In this document: one piece after another, positions 43,801-50,925 of the stretch | Numbering within the stretch: the stretch's first letter is position 1 | Layout: the number at the start of each line of letters is the position of its first letter | Source: Bog-257 sp963805985 | GTDB taxonomy: Bacteria > Acidobacteriota > Terriglobia > Terriglobales > Acidobacteriaceae | Length of the DNA: 64,000 nucleotides | Assembly: GCA_963805985.1 (NCBI GenBank) | Contig: CAWDWG010000013.1 | Coordinates: 1 to 64,000, forward strand | Direction of reading: 5' to 3' | The notes under the pieces: model-generated | The model's input: the letters and a program-made list of their open reading frames with translations, nothing else | Databases searched by the model: none | What the model was told of the DNA's origin: nothing | Translations under genes and position numbers: made by a program

Positions 43801-44516
43801 CTCTGGCGGAATACTCGGCGCTGATGGTGATGGAAAAGAAGTACGGCAAGGACAACATGCACCGCTTCCTGCGCCATGAACTGGACGGTTATCTGCGCGG
43901 CCGCGGCGGTGAGGTCCGCCATGAACCGCCGCTGTCGCTGGTGCAGCGCGAGCCTTACGTCTGGTATCAGAAGGGTGGTCAGATCATGTATACCCTGGCC
44001 GACTACATAGGCGAGGACAAGGTTGACGCTGCGCTGCATAACTTCCTGATGCAATACCGCTACGCCAATGCTGCTAACTCGCTGACGACACCTTATCCCG
44101 ATACGCGCCTGCTGGAGGCTGCCCTTCGCGTCCAGACTCCGCCGGAGTTGCAATACCTGATCTCGGACGGCTTCGACTCAATCGTCCTCTACGACAACAA
44201 AGCCGTAGGCGCGACCGTCACCCCAACCGCTGACCACAAGTACAAAGTCACGCTGGTGACGCAGGCGCGGAAAGTCAAAGCCGATGGCAACGGCAACGAA
44301 TCGCCCATGCCGCTCAACGACTACATCGAGATTGGAGTGTTCAAGGGCAAGAAGGACGAGGAGCAGCCACTCTACCTGAAAAAGGTGAAGTTCACGCAAG
44401 AGCAGAATACTTTCGAGATCGTAGTCGATGAAATGCCGACGCGAGCAGGCATCGATCCTTACAACAAGCTGGTGGACCGCATCGCCGACGACAACATGAT
44501 CGATGTGACTCGGTAA
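40887..44516 (+). CDS. ABC-2-type permease fused to an M1-like metallopeptidase
   Basis: A 1209-residue fusion. Residues 1-560 hold two blocks of six or so membrane helices, each typical of ABC-2 permeases, separated near residue 290-330. A further helix ('AAVICLVIGVGSGVWYYYN', about 575-595) leads to an extracytoplasmic gluzincin domain: 'HELAHQWWGH' with His947, Glu948 and His951, and 'SETLAEYSALMV' with Glu971 as the likely third zinc ligand, one residue further than in classical M1 enzymes. The substrate-anchoring GxMEN is replaced by 'SEGIGFI', so exopeptidase activity of the usual sort is doubtful. Start ATG 18 bp after the ATPase gene. Together they may export and trim or sense a peptide. 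Confidence 0.85.
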   Translation: MRMFWEFFSFEVRLRRKSISTYIYFLVWFTFYFLCVASESFGPVAYANGKVLLNGPYANTVYATGASVFGIIIIAAIFGTSILRDFQRDTYQMLFTKPIPKFAYLGGRWAGSLLVTVFVFSGCLLGEFAGTFAPWADHTRIGPNHLSWYLQPFLSITVVQIFFLGSLFFTVAALSRKIFVVYVQGAGLFMIYLIGITAFSATRSLERFWSGIFDPIGFVYLDDITRYWTVVERNSQLLSWSPYVGSGVFLYNRLLWLSIGCVSLVVLWALFPMSVEALTAVSQGRRAAKAMKQEELELRPARSLVAASLPRVHRAFSTWAQFLSLLRLRIYIILHEIPFWAITGLMIVFAINNGYFAGKVAEVDVWPVTYLMLQAVEGGATLFLYIVAALYAAELIWRERDVHFDGIHDALPMGETIDWISKLVAIAFVEIVLLFVTMLCGILMQTIAGYYHYELLQYVKELYVITFPQVMVFALLALFVQTMVSNKFIGHGIVIGIVIIIPILFNFGWENTLYLFGSTPPYTYSDMNGYGHFVSALFWSITYWLAIAAFLGVISIAWTRRGAEDSWAARRRLARLRMPRLIPAAVICLVIGVGSGVWYYYNAHVLNEYLNAKMRRQIQANYERNYKKYENQPQLKVVAVDTRVDIDPARRSFSGSAHYTLRNKTSRPISEVHITDQQQSISNIQFSRQFHRVSSGPRDIYSIYALDQPVAPGETIEMTFNVGYQSHGFRDGNEKAELAYNGTFFDSGYFPTLGYSQGLELSDPRRRREEHLGPLEEMAPRGDPAQSLYSLFTKDSDWITYHAVVSTSPDQIAIAPGYLQRQWQENGRNFFEYSMGSTNIADFFAFISARYQVKREDYNGTKLEVYYTPGHEFDIDDMLASSKAGLDYYRANYSPYQFAQYRIMEFPRYRGFAQSFPNTIPYSEGIGFIGRVVKKNDIDLTYFVTAHELAHQWWGHQLIGGNVQGSNMMSETLAEYSALMVMEKKYGKDNMHRFLRHELDGYLRGRGGEVRHEPPLSLVQREPYVWYQKGGQIMYTLADYIGEDKVDAALHNFLMQYRYANAANSLTTPYPDTRLLEAALRVQTPPELQYLISDGFDSIVLYDNKAVGATVTPTADHKYKVTLVTQARKVKADGNGNESPMPLNDYIEIGVFKGKKDEEQPLYLKKVKFTQEQNTFEIVVDEMPTRAGIDPYNKLVDRIADDNMIDVTR

Positions 44517-44592
44517 AGCACCAATGCCCGGGCCGAAGACCGTTCCCACAACGAAACCCCGCTACTAAACTTTTTCAGTTTTCCTCTTGACG

Positions 44593-44632
44593 CTCCTTCG
44601 ATAATTCTATATATATGGAAATATCGAAGGAG
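44593..44632. promoter_or_regulatory. Operator-like inverted repeat upstream of arsR
   Basis: CTCCTTCGATA at 44593-44603 and TATCGAAGGAG at 44622-44632 form a perfect 11-bp inverted repeat around an 18-bp AT-rich centre. The right arm overlaps the ribosome-binding site of arsR. This is the expected size and place for an ArsR autoregulatory operator. Confidence 0.7.
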
Positions 44633-44638
44633 GGCCGC

Positions 44639-44986
44639 ATGCCCCGCCAGCACGATCCCGAGCTCATCACCCGCTGCGCTGACATGTTCTCGGCTATGGG
44701 CACCGAGCCCCGCCTCCGCATTGTCCAGTTGCTCCTCTCCGCCCACCCGACCGGCATGGTGGTCGGCGACATCGGCGGCGAACTGGACATTCCCAGCTCC
44801 ACCCTCTCGCATCATCTCGACAAGCTGAAGAACGAAGGCCTGGTGAAGGTCCGGCGCGACGGCACCTTCCTGTGGTACACCGCGAACACGGAAGCGCTGC
44901 GCGAGCTGCTGAACTTTCTCTTCAGCGAATGCTGCACCCGCAACAAAGTCGTCCGCCCGGAAGAAGTGTTACGAACCCAAAGATAA
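44639..44986 (+). CDS. arsR: ArsR-family arsenic-responsive repressor
   Basis: A 115-residue winged-helix protein ('ADMFSAMGTEPRLRIVQLLL', recognition helix 'IPSSTLSHHLDKLKNEGLV', wing 'VRRDGTFLWYT'). It lacks the classical ELCVCDLC metal box; a vicinal Cys pair near the C-terminus ('FSECCTRN') is the likely As(III) sensor, as in some other ArsR proteins. The ATG at 44639 has AAGGAGG 5 bp upstream and is preferred over the one at 44615, which lies within the operator. It is the first gene of the arsRMC-acr3 operon and probably represses it. Confidence 0.87.
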   Translation: MPRQHDPELITRCADMFSAMGTEPRLRIVQLLLSAHPTGMVVGDIGGELDIPSSTLSHHLDKLKNEGLVKVRRDGTFLWYTANTEALRELLNFLFSECCTRNKVVRPEEVLRTQR

Positions 44987-45000
44987 CGACAGGAGGAATC

Positions 45001-45834
45001 ATGACCACCGACATCAAGCAAACGGTGAAAGAGAAATACGGGCAGGCCGCCTTGCGTGTGCAGTCCGGAGCGGCGAGCTCATGCTGCGGCGCCGCTCCCG
45101 CCGGCGAACTCTGTTGCGATCCCATCACCAGCAATCTCTACGACCTGACGCAGGCCCAGCAAATTCCGGACGCGGCGATGAAAGCTTCCCTCGGCTGCGG
45201 CAATCCCACGGCGCTGGCGCAACTGAACGCCGGCGAGATCGTTCTCGACCTCGGCTCCGGCGGCGGCATCGACGTATTGCTCTCCGCCCGCCGCGTCGGT
45301 CCCACCGGCAAAGCCTACGGTCTCGACATGACCGACGAGATGCTCGCTCTGGCGCGCGACAATCAGCGCAAGGCCGGCGTCGAGAACGTCGAGTTCCTCA
45401 AAGGCGAAATCGAAAGCATTCCCCTGCCCGACAACTCGGTCGACGTCATTATCTCCAACTGCGTCATCAATCTCTCGGCCGACAAAGATCGCGTTCTGCG
45501 CGAAGCCTTTCGCGTGCTCAAGCCGGGCGGCCGATTTGCCGTGTCTGACGTCGTGGTACATGGCGACGTGCCGCCGGAGATCCGCAAGAACGTGCTGCTG
45601 TGGGTGGGCTGCATCGCGGGCGCGTTGCAGGACGTGGATTATTCCGCCAAGCTGGCCGCCGCCGGTTTCGAAGCCATCGACATCGAACCCACGCGCGTGC
45701 ACAAAGTCGAGGACGCCCGCGTCTTTCTGACCGGACAAGGCCTCGACGTCGACGCTCTCGCCCCTCAGGTCGACGGCAAATTCTGGAGCGCCTTCATCCG
45801 CGCCACCAAACCGCAGACCGCCGCAAGGAAATAA
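45001..45834 (+). CDS. arsM: Arsenite S-adenosylmethionine methyltransferase
   Basis: A 277-residue enzyme that methylates As(III) with SAM, giving volatile or less retained species. It begins 'MTTDIKQTVKEKYGQAALRV' and has a cysteine-rich stretch ('ASSCCGAAPAGELCC', about 26-40), then 'ASLGCGNPTALAQL' with a conserved Cys, the SAM motif 'VLDLGSGGGID' and 'DNSVDVIISNCVINL' with another conserved Cys: the set of arsenic-binding cysteines known from ArsM. A strong AGGAGG precedes the ATG, 14 bp after arsR. Confidence 0.9.
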   Translation: MTTDIKQTVKEKYGQAALRVQSGAASSCCGAAPAGELCCDPITSNLYDLTQAQQIPDAAMKASLGCGNPTALAQLNAGEIVLDLGSGGGIDVLLSARRVGPTGKAYGLDMTDEMLALARDNQRKAGVENVEFLKGEIESIPLPDNSVDVIISNCVINLSADKDRVLREAFRVLKPGGRFAVSDVVVHGDVPPEIRKNVLLWVGCIAGALQDVDYSAKLAAAGFEAIDIEPTRVHKVEDARVFLTGQGLDVDALAPQVDGKFWSAFIRATKPQTAARK

Positions 45835-45839
45835 CCATC

Positions 45840-46334
45840 ATGCCCACGCACTACAATGTTCTCTTCCTCTGCACCGGCAACTCGGCGCGCTCCATCATGG
45901 CGGAGGCGATCCTGAACTTCAAAGGCCGGCCCACGTTTACGGCCTATAGCGCCGGCAGTCATCCCTCCGGCACGGTTCGTCCCGAGGCGCTTCGCCAACT
46001 CGAAAGCGCTCACCTCTCCACCGCCGGCCTGCGCAGTAAGAATTGGGACGAGTTCGCTCAGCCCGGCGCACCGCAGATGGACTTCGTGTTTACGGTATGC
46101 GACAACGCGGCGAAAGAAGTCTGCCCGATCTGGCCCGGCCAGCCCATGACGGCGCACTGGGGAATCCCTGATCCTGCCGCAGTCACCGGCACGCAGGACG
46201 AAATCGAGCGCGCCTATCGCGAAGCCTTTTTCATGCTCGATCGCAGGATCGCACTCTTGCTGTCGCTGCCGTTGGCCAGCCTCGACAAACTCGCCATCCA
46301 GAAGGAGATCGACCAGATTGGCCGCCAGGAATAA
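45840..46334 (+). CDS. arsC: Arsenate reductase, low-molecular-weight phosphatase type
   Basis: A 164-residue reductase converting arsenate to arsenite. The P-loop 'VLFLCTGNSARSIMAE' has the nucleophilic Cys near residue 10, 'FTVCDNAAKEVCPIWPG' gives two more Cys at about 82 and 90, and 'AHWGIPDPAA' holds the general acid Asp. Members with this Cys set are recycled by thioredoxin or a similar thiol. It starts 5 bp after arsM. The arsenite made is the substrate for both ArsM and the efflux pump next door. Confidence 0.9.
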   Translation: MPTHYNVLFLCTGNSARSIMAEAILNFKGRPTFTAYSAGSHPSGTVRPEALRQLESAHLSTAGLRSKNWDEFAQPGAPQMDFVFTVCDNAAKEVCPIWPGQPMTAHWGIPDPAAVTGTQDEIERAYREAFFMLDRRIALLLSLPLASLDKLAIQKEIDQIGRQE

Positions 46335-46341
46335 TGCGCGT

Positions 46342-47427
46342 ATGCAAAGCCATGTGACATCCCGCCTCAGCTTTCTCGATCGCTACCTCACCCTGTGGAT
46401 CTTCGTCGCCATGCTGGCCGGCGTGCTCTCGGGGTGGGCGCTGCCCGGCATCGTTCCCTTCCTCAACCGCTTCAGCGTCGGCACCACCTCGGTTCCCATC
46501 GCCGTCGGCCTCATCCTGATGATGTATCCACCGCTCGCCAAAGTTCGCTATGAAGAACTGGGCGAAGTCTTCCGCAACCGGAAAATTCTCGCGCTCTCGC
46601 TGCTGCAAAACTGGCTGATCGGGCCCGTGCTGATGTTCGCTCTCGCAATTATTTTCCTGCGTGGATATCCGCACTATATGGCAGGGTTGATTCTGATCGG
46701 TCTCGCACGCTGCATCGCCATGGTGATCGTGTGGAACGAACTCGCCAAAGGTGACACGCAATATGCGGCAGGCCTGGTGGCATTCAACTCGGTCTTCCAG
46801 GTCCTCTTCTATTCCGTCTACGCCTGGATCTTTGTCACCAAGCTGCCGCTCTGGTTTGGACTGCACGGAATGGCCGTCAACGTCTCCATTCGCGATATCG
46901 CTGAGAGTGTGTTCATCTATCTCGGCATCCCGTTCATCGCCGGAATCATCACACGTTTTTCGTTGGTGGCGCTCAAGGGGCGTGACTGGTACGAAAAGAG
47001 CTTCATTCCCCGCATCAGTCCGATCACGCTGATCGCGCTGTTGTTCACCATCGTCGTCATGTTCTCGCTAAAGGGCGAGTACATCCTGCGGCTCCCGCTC
47101 GACGTGGTTCGCATCGCTATTCCGCTGCTGATCTATTTTGTGCTGATGTTTCTGGTGTCGTTCTATCTGGGCTACAAGCTGGGGGCGGACTACTCCAAAT
47201 CGGCGACACTTTCATTCACCGCCGCGAGCAACAATTTTGAGCTCGCCATCGCGGTTGCCGTAGCCGTCTTCGGTATCAATTCCGGCGAGGCCTTCACCGC
47301 CGTGATCGGCCCGCTGGTTGAGGTTCCAGCGATGATCGGGTTGGTGAACGTCGCGCTCTACTTCCAGCGACGATACTTCGCTAAGTCAGAGCCGCTCATG
47401 CCCTTGAACTCCGCCTTGCGGAAGTGA
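46342..47427 (+). CDS. acr3: Arsenite efflux permease, ACR3 family
   Basis: A 361-residue membrane protein with about ten helices that expels As(III). Family motifs are 'LSFLDRYLTLWIFVAM', 'PIAVGLILMMYPPLAKVRYE', 'GLARCIAMVIVWN' with the conserved transport Cys, and 'AASNNFELAIAVAV'. The ATG at 46342 follows AGGA; an in-frame TTG at 46318 would overlap arsC. No arsA ATPase is present, so transport is driven by the membrane potential. Last gene of the operon. Confidence 0.92.
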   Translation: MQSHVTSRLSFLDRYLTLWIFVAMLAGVLSGWALPGIVPFLNRFSVGTTSVPIAVGLILMMYPPLAKVRYEELGEVFRNRKILALSLLQNWLIGPVLMFALAIIFLRGYPHYMAGLILIGLARCIAMVIVWNELAKGDTQYAAGLVAFNSVFQVLFYSVYAWIFVTKLPLWFGLHGMAVNVSIRDIAESVFIYLGIPFIAGIITRFSLVALKGRDWYEKSFIPRISPITLIALLFTIVVMFSLKGEYILRLPLDVVRIAIPLLIYFVLMFLVSFYLGYKLGADYSKSATLSFTAASNNFELAIAVAVAVFGINSGEAFTAVIGPLVEVPAMIGLVNVALYFQRRYFAKSEPLMPLNSALRK

Positions 47428-47439
47428 CGCCCCGCAGGC

Positions 47440-48129
47440 TCACGCCGGCGCCTGCATCCTGCGCAAAAGCTCTTCGCTGGCGCGCTCCGGATCGCCTTTC
47501 TCAAACCCCCGCTCCAGCTTCACCGTCACGGCTTTGGGAGCCAGCAGTTTCAGCGAATCCGCTACATTGTCCGCTGGCAGTTCCGAGCAGTCAGGACCAA
47601 GCACAATGTAGGACACATCCGAAGCGGTCAGCAAAATCTTCGCGTCCCGCATGCGGCAGGTGGAAACCACCACGTAGCCTTGATGATCGAGCAGCGTTCT
47701 CACAAACGCGCACAGGTCCGGCGACTGATCGACAAACAGCACCAGCGGTCCCACACCCTTGGGAGTGGGATGCAACTCCTGCGGCTCCTTCAGAAACGAG
47801 ACGATGGCTTGCTCATCCGAATCGTAAACGCGAAAGATGCTAGTCAGCTTGGTCACGTCCAGCAGCTTGCGGAAGAACGGTTGCGGAGCGGCCAGCCGCA
47901 AGTCCCCGCTCCGGCTGCGCACGTGCGACAAGAATCGCACCAGCAGCCCCATGCCGGTACTGTCGATCCGCGTCGCTTCCGAAACATCCAGGACCACGTG
48001 GCGAAACTCCATCACCGCGCGGTTCAGCGCTGCCTGCAGCGTCGTCGCCTCGTCGCCGGTGACGATGCGGCCCATGCACTTGATCACGTACACCTTGCCG
48101 CAGGCGCGGCAATCCAGAGAGAGCGACAT
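47440..48129 (-). CDS. STAS anti-anti-sigma factor with receiver-like tail
   Basis: A 229-residue protein. Residues 1-110 are a STAS domain: 'GKVYVIKCMGRIVTGDEA' and 'VVLDVSEATRIDSTGMGLL', where the Ser of 'DSTGMG' is the residue phosphorylated by RsbW-type kinases. Residues 125-215 resemble a receiver ('GPLVLFVDQSPDLCAFVRTL', 'AKAVTVKLERG'-type end), but the phosphoacceptor position reads 'YIVLGPDCS', without the expected Asp, so this is probably a pseudo-receiver. It likely works in partner switching; the kinase at 38927-39808 is a candidate partner. ATG at 48129 chosen; 48135 is also possible. Converges with the ars operon. Confidence 0.78.
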   Translation of the reverse strand: MSLSLDCRACGKVYVIKCMGRIVTGDEATTLQAALNRAVMEFRHVVLDVSEATRIDSTGMGLLVRFLSHVRSRSGDLRLAAPQPFFRKLLDVTKLTSIFRVYDSDEQAIVSFLKEPQELHPTPKGVGPLVLFVDQSPDLCAFVRTLLDHQGYVVVSTCRMRDAKILLTASDVSYIVLGPDCSELPADNVADSLKLLAPKAVTVKLERGFEKGDPERASEELLRRMQAPA

Positions 48130-48313
48130 GCACACCTCAGGTAGAACTGGTCTTTAGCTTCCGGTACAGCGGGCCTTCAGGCTCGTGTCACGGGTTTGCC
48201 TTCTTTATATGACCGGCTTCGGCCGGCGACACTACTGAGTTCCTGCCACTCTACCATCGGCGACCAGAAAGCTATCAAATTTTTGCGTGTGATTTTCGAA
48301 AGGAGGAACCCTG

Positions 48314-48574
48314 CTACGACGCCGACCCTTCCTGCATCGTCTCGCTAGGTGCAGGTTGCGCGGGGGCTTCGAGCTGTTTGGGAGCAGCGGCGGCGGCTTT
48401 CTGTTTTTCTTCCAGCTCGATGTTGATGATCTCGCTCTCCAACTGCCGCTTCAGATCGTCGCGCATCATGCGCGCCTGGGCCAGAAACTTCGCCACCTGG
48501 CGCATGATCTCCGGCAGCCGCTTGGGGCCGAAGATCACCAAGGCCAATAGCAGGATGAAAAGGATGTCAGGCAT
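48314..48574 (-). CDS. tatB: Twin-arginine translocase TatA/TatB-like protein
   Basis: An 86-residue protein: a short N-terminal membrane helix 'MPDILFILLLALVIFGPKRL', the 'FGPKRLPE' hinge, an amphipathic helix and an Ala/Pro/Gln-rich tail. The Glu-free short N-terminus with Asp3 and the long tail fit TatB a little better than TatA. It is encoded 56 bp downstream of a clear tatA. No tatC is in the window. Confidence 0.75.
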   Translation of the reverse strand: MPDILFILLLALVIFGPKRLPEIMRQVAKFLAQARMMRDDLKRQLESEIINIELEEKQKAAAAAPKQLEAPAQPAPSETMQEGSAS

Positions 48575-48630
48575 GGAGAACAGCTGTAGCTCAGGTATCG
48601 CTCACACCAACAGAAAGCCAACGTCAGCGG

Positions 48631-48810
48631 TTAGGCTTTCTTCTCGCCGTCGGTGGGCGTCTGATCCTTGCCGTTCATCGATTCTTTGAAGCTGCGAATT
48701 CCCTCGCCCAACCCCTTGCCAAGCTCGGGCAGCTTCTTGGGGCCAAACACCAGCAGGGCAATAAACAGGATCACCAGCAGGTGCATAGGCTGAAACAGGT
48801 TATCAAGCAT
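48631..48810 (-). CDS. tatA: Twin-arginine translocase protein TatA
   Basis: A 59-residue protein that starts 'MLDNLFQPMHLLVILFIALL' and has the hallmark 'VFGPKKLPELGKGLGEGIRS' hinge and amphipathic helix, then a short charged tail ending 'GEKKA'. TatA oligomers form the passage for folded proteins carrying twin-arginine signals. It is upstream of the TatB-like gene on the same strand, and the two are likely one transcript. Confidence 0.9.
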   Translation of the reverse strand: MLDNLFQPMHLLVILFIALLVFGPKKLPELGKGLGEGIRSFKESMNGKDQTPTDGEKKA

Positions 48811-48922
48811 GTGAACTCCTACCCATAAGGATACCCTATCCCGCGGATTAAGTTGTGCAAATTCGCCTCCGGCCGATTGCCACTACTGTGGGATGAAGCG
48901 CAGCGATCCAGTGACAGTTAGT

Positions 48923-48934
48923 TGTCTATAGACA
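48923..48934. promoter_or_regulatory. Palindrome TGTCTATAGACA upstream of the DinB-like gene
   Basis: A perfect 12-bp palindrome 42 bp before the start of the DinB-like gene, well placed for a repressor or activator site. The binding protein is unknown. Confidence 0.4.
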
Positions 48935-48976
48935 GAATCCAAGCGGTATCATTCAGATCCAGACGAAGGAGAGCCT

Positions 48977-49546
48977 ATGAAAATACTCGCCTGCACTTTG
49001 TTCCTAATGACGCTGATGGCCGCGCCGGCTCTTGCCCAGAACGACGACATCCCCAAGAGCATTGCCGCGAGCGTCGGCGACATCCTGCAATTTTCCCAGC
49101 AACAGTTCCTTTCCGCGGCCGAAGCCATGCCTGCCGACAAATACTCCTTCATTCCAACCACCGGCAGCTTCAACGACGCGCGCTCTTTTGGCGAGCAAGT
49201 GAAGCATGTGGCGTGCGTGAACGAGGGCTTCTTCAACGAGATCGAAGGTAAGACTCCGCCTGATCGCTGCGCGCAGGGTGGTCCATCGAAAGCGAATACG
49301 AAGGCCGAGTTGCTCCAGTATCTGCGCGATTCGTTCGCCTACAGCGAGAAGGTCCTGGCGACCGTTAATGCTAAGAATGCGCTGGACAGGGTCAACGGCC
49401 CCTATGCCGCGCCGAACACCAAGCTCGGATTGGCGGTCGTCGCGGTGTGGCACATCTCCGATCACTACGGGCAGATCGCCGAGTATCTGCGGATGAACGG
49501 AATCGTGCCCCCCGCCACTCAACAGCACCCATTGAAGGTAAGGTAA
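48977..49546 (+). CDS. Secreted DinB-like protein
   Basis: A 189-residue protein with a signal peptide ('MKILACTLFLMTLMAAPALA') and a four-helix DinB/YfiT-type fold: 'PADKYSFIPTTGSFNDARSF', 'EQVKHVACVNEGFF' and 'VVAVWHISDHYGQIAEYLRM'. His residues in 'VKHVA' and 'HISDHYG' are the usual metal ligands. Such proteins may be thiol-dependent metalloenzymes; the exported version's role is unknown. GGAGAG lies before the ATG, and a 12-bp palindrome lies upstream. Confidence 0.8.
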   Translation: MKILACTLFLMTLMAAPALAQNDDIPKSIAASVGDILQFSQQQFLSAAEAMPADKYSFIPTTGSFNDARSFGEQVKHVACVNEGFFNEIEGKTPPDRCAQGGPSKANTKAELLQYLRDSFAYSEKVLATVNAKNALDRVNGPYAAPNTKLGLAVVAVWHISDHYGQIAEYLRMNGIVPPATQQHPLKVR

Positions 49547-49575
49547 GAAACTCCGCGAACCTTAGTCCGCCCGCC

Positions 49576-50091
49576 TCACTGCACGGTCGGCTTCTCGATC
49601 TGGTCTTGCGTCAGCTTTGCTTCCAGGAAGGCAATGTGTCCGTCTTCCATCCGCGCCAGCTCCTGATACGTCTGTCGCAGCGAGCCGGCGGAAGTTTGTT
49701 CCACCAGCTTGCCGTAGAACTCCTGCGCGCTCACCTCCGCCCGCAATGCCACCTCCAAGGCGCCCTGACGCGCCGAAACAGGCCCGCCGGCAGAAAAGAT
49801 GTCCGCCTCACTCAGCTTGGGAACTTCTATCAGCTCCACCAACTCGTCTTCTGTGGAGAGGCGCTCAGGAACCCCGAACTGCTCCCAGTATTTCTGCTCC
49901 AGCATCGCCTGATGACCGCGTTCCTCCACGGCCATCTCCCAGAACACGGAGGCAATCTCCAGCGACTCCTCGTCGCCGAACTCGCTGAACATCTCGGCAA
50001 AGCGGTGGTAGATCTCGGCGTTGCGCTCTTCGATGGAAATGGCGATTCCTAGCGCCTCCTGAGCGGTCAACGAGGCGAACGTTCGTTGCAT
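49576..50091 (-). CDS. Ferritin-like diiron protein (rubrerythrin-type)
   Basis: A 171-residue four-helix protein. Diiron ligands appear as 'ISIEERNAEIYHRFAEMF', 'WEMAVEERGHQAMLEQKY', 'RAEVSAQEFYGKLVE' and 'ARMEDGHIAFLEAKL': two ExxH-like and two single-Glu positions in the ferritin-like order. It lacks the rubredoxin-type Cys4 domain. It probably protects against peroxide or stores iron. The ATG at 50091 ('MQRTFASLTAQEAL') is preferred; the longer frame has 22 extra residues without family similarity. Confidence 0.75.
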   Translation of the reverse strand: MQRTFASLTAQEALGIAISIEERNAEIYHRFAEMFSEFGDEESLEIASVFWEMAVEERGHQAMLEQKYWEQFGVPERLSTEDELVELIEVPKLSEADIFSAGGPVSARQGALEVALRAEVSAQEFYGKLVEQTSAGSLRQTYQELARMEDGHIAFLEAKLTQDQIEKPTVQ

Positions 50092-50233
50092 TAGCGCACC
50101 TTTCCACAAAGCCAGTTTGTCAGGGGGAAATTTTAACGGCGAATGGTGGGCTACCAACGGAGAAGCGCGCAGAATAAATGCTCAGCTGTTCCAAAATGGG
50201 AATTTCCGTAACGGGAAGGAGCCGCCCCGGAAC

Positions 50234-50620
50234 CTACGCCGGCTGCTTGATTTCCTTGGCTTTCTTGGCTCGGTCGGCTTCGATCCTCGCGATCGTCCGC
50301 TTCAACCAATGCTTCACGTTCTCCCGCAACTCCTCTTCCGTCTGGTTCGAAGTCTCGACCGTTACCCCATTTCGATTCAACGGAATATGATGGCAGGGAA
50401 CGTCCTCGGTGCGGTATTCCTCGGGCACAAAGTCGTAAAGCACGCACTCGTGGCAGGCATGAGGGCGCGTCGGATCGCCGTGGTTGGGGCAAGTCAGCGA
50501 ATCCTGGAAGATCGAGGCCGGGCCCCAGGGCGTGCTGTACCAGTTCCCGTAGCCACCCTGCTCCAGGAAATTTAGTTCATAACGAAGGACTTCCAGCACA
50601 TCGCGCTTGTCGTCGGACAT
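50234..50620 (-). CDS. Conserved hypothetical protein with Cys/His cluster
   Basis: A 128-residue soluble protein starting 'MSDDKRDVLEVLRYELNFLE'. It contains 'FQDSLTCPNHGDPTRPHACH' followed by 'ECVLYDF', a C-x2-H...C-H-x-C set that could bind zinc, and 'DVPCHHIPLN'. The C-terminus is helical and basic. I recognise it as a conserved acidobacterial protein but know no function. ATG at 50620 preferred over a GTG three codons upstream. Confidence 0.6.
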   Translation of the reverse strand: MSDDKRDVLEVLRYELNFLEQGGYGNWYSTPWGPASIFQDSLTCPNHGDPTRPHACHECVLYDFVPEEYRTEDVPCHHIPLNRNGVTVETSNQTEEELRENVKHWLKRTIARIEADRAKKAKEIKQPA

Positions 50621-50812
50621 AATCGACACCCCCGGGGGGTAATCTCAGGGTCCTACAAGTCCCGCCTGTGGATTTGGCGGGGGTAGAGCTAACCACTTTG
50701 GCTACCCATCCCTGTGCCCATTGTTGCCGAAGCCGCACAGACCGGCTGTGACGCGCCTCACGTCCTAAGGTGACGCATGTCCGACGCGAATGCTGTCCTA
50801 TAAACGGAATTA

Positions 50813-50854
50813 TCATCCCGACCCGGGGGCTTTACTCCGAGCGAAGGGATCTGC
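50813..50854. repeat. Degenerate copy of the GGGATCTGC palindromic repeat
   Basis: The stretch 'GGGGGCTTTACTCCGAGCGA' followed by AGGGATCTGC resembles one arm of the repeats at 54585-54703 and 58731-58814. It lies in the 300-bp non-coding gap 50621-50925, where I otherwise see only the hairpin at 50885-50917. Confidence 0.45.
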
Positions 50855-50884
50855 AGTTCGCCCGCAGTGGAATGAATCTGGTGC

Positions 50885-50917
50885 CCCAGGTTCGGCCTTC
50901 TTTTGGCCTAACCTGGG
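50885..50917. terminator. Hairpin downstream of the cyclophilin gene
   Basis: CCCAGGTT (50885-50892) pairs with AACCTGGG (50910-50917), with an additional inner GGCC pairing and a T-rich loop. Read on the minus strand it follows the cyclophilin stop directly, so a terminator role is likely. Confidence 0.55.
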
Positions 50918-50925
50918 CGACCATC

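Noticed and set aside
48314..48810. Complete Tat operon
   Set aside because: Only tatA and a tatB-like gene are present; no tatC was found on either side.
50577..50816. Minus-strand frame in the gap before the cyclophilin gene
   Set aside because: No ribosome-binding site or family features, and it overlaps the start of the preceding gene.
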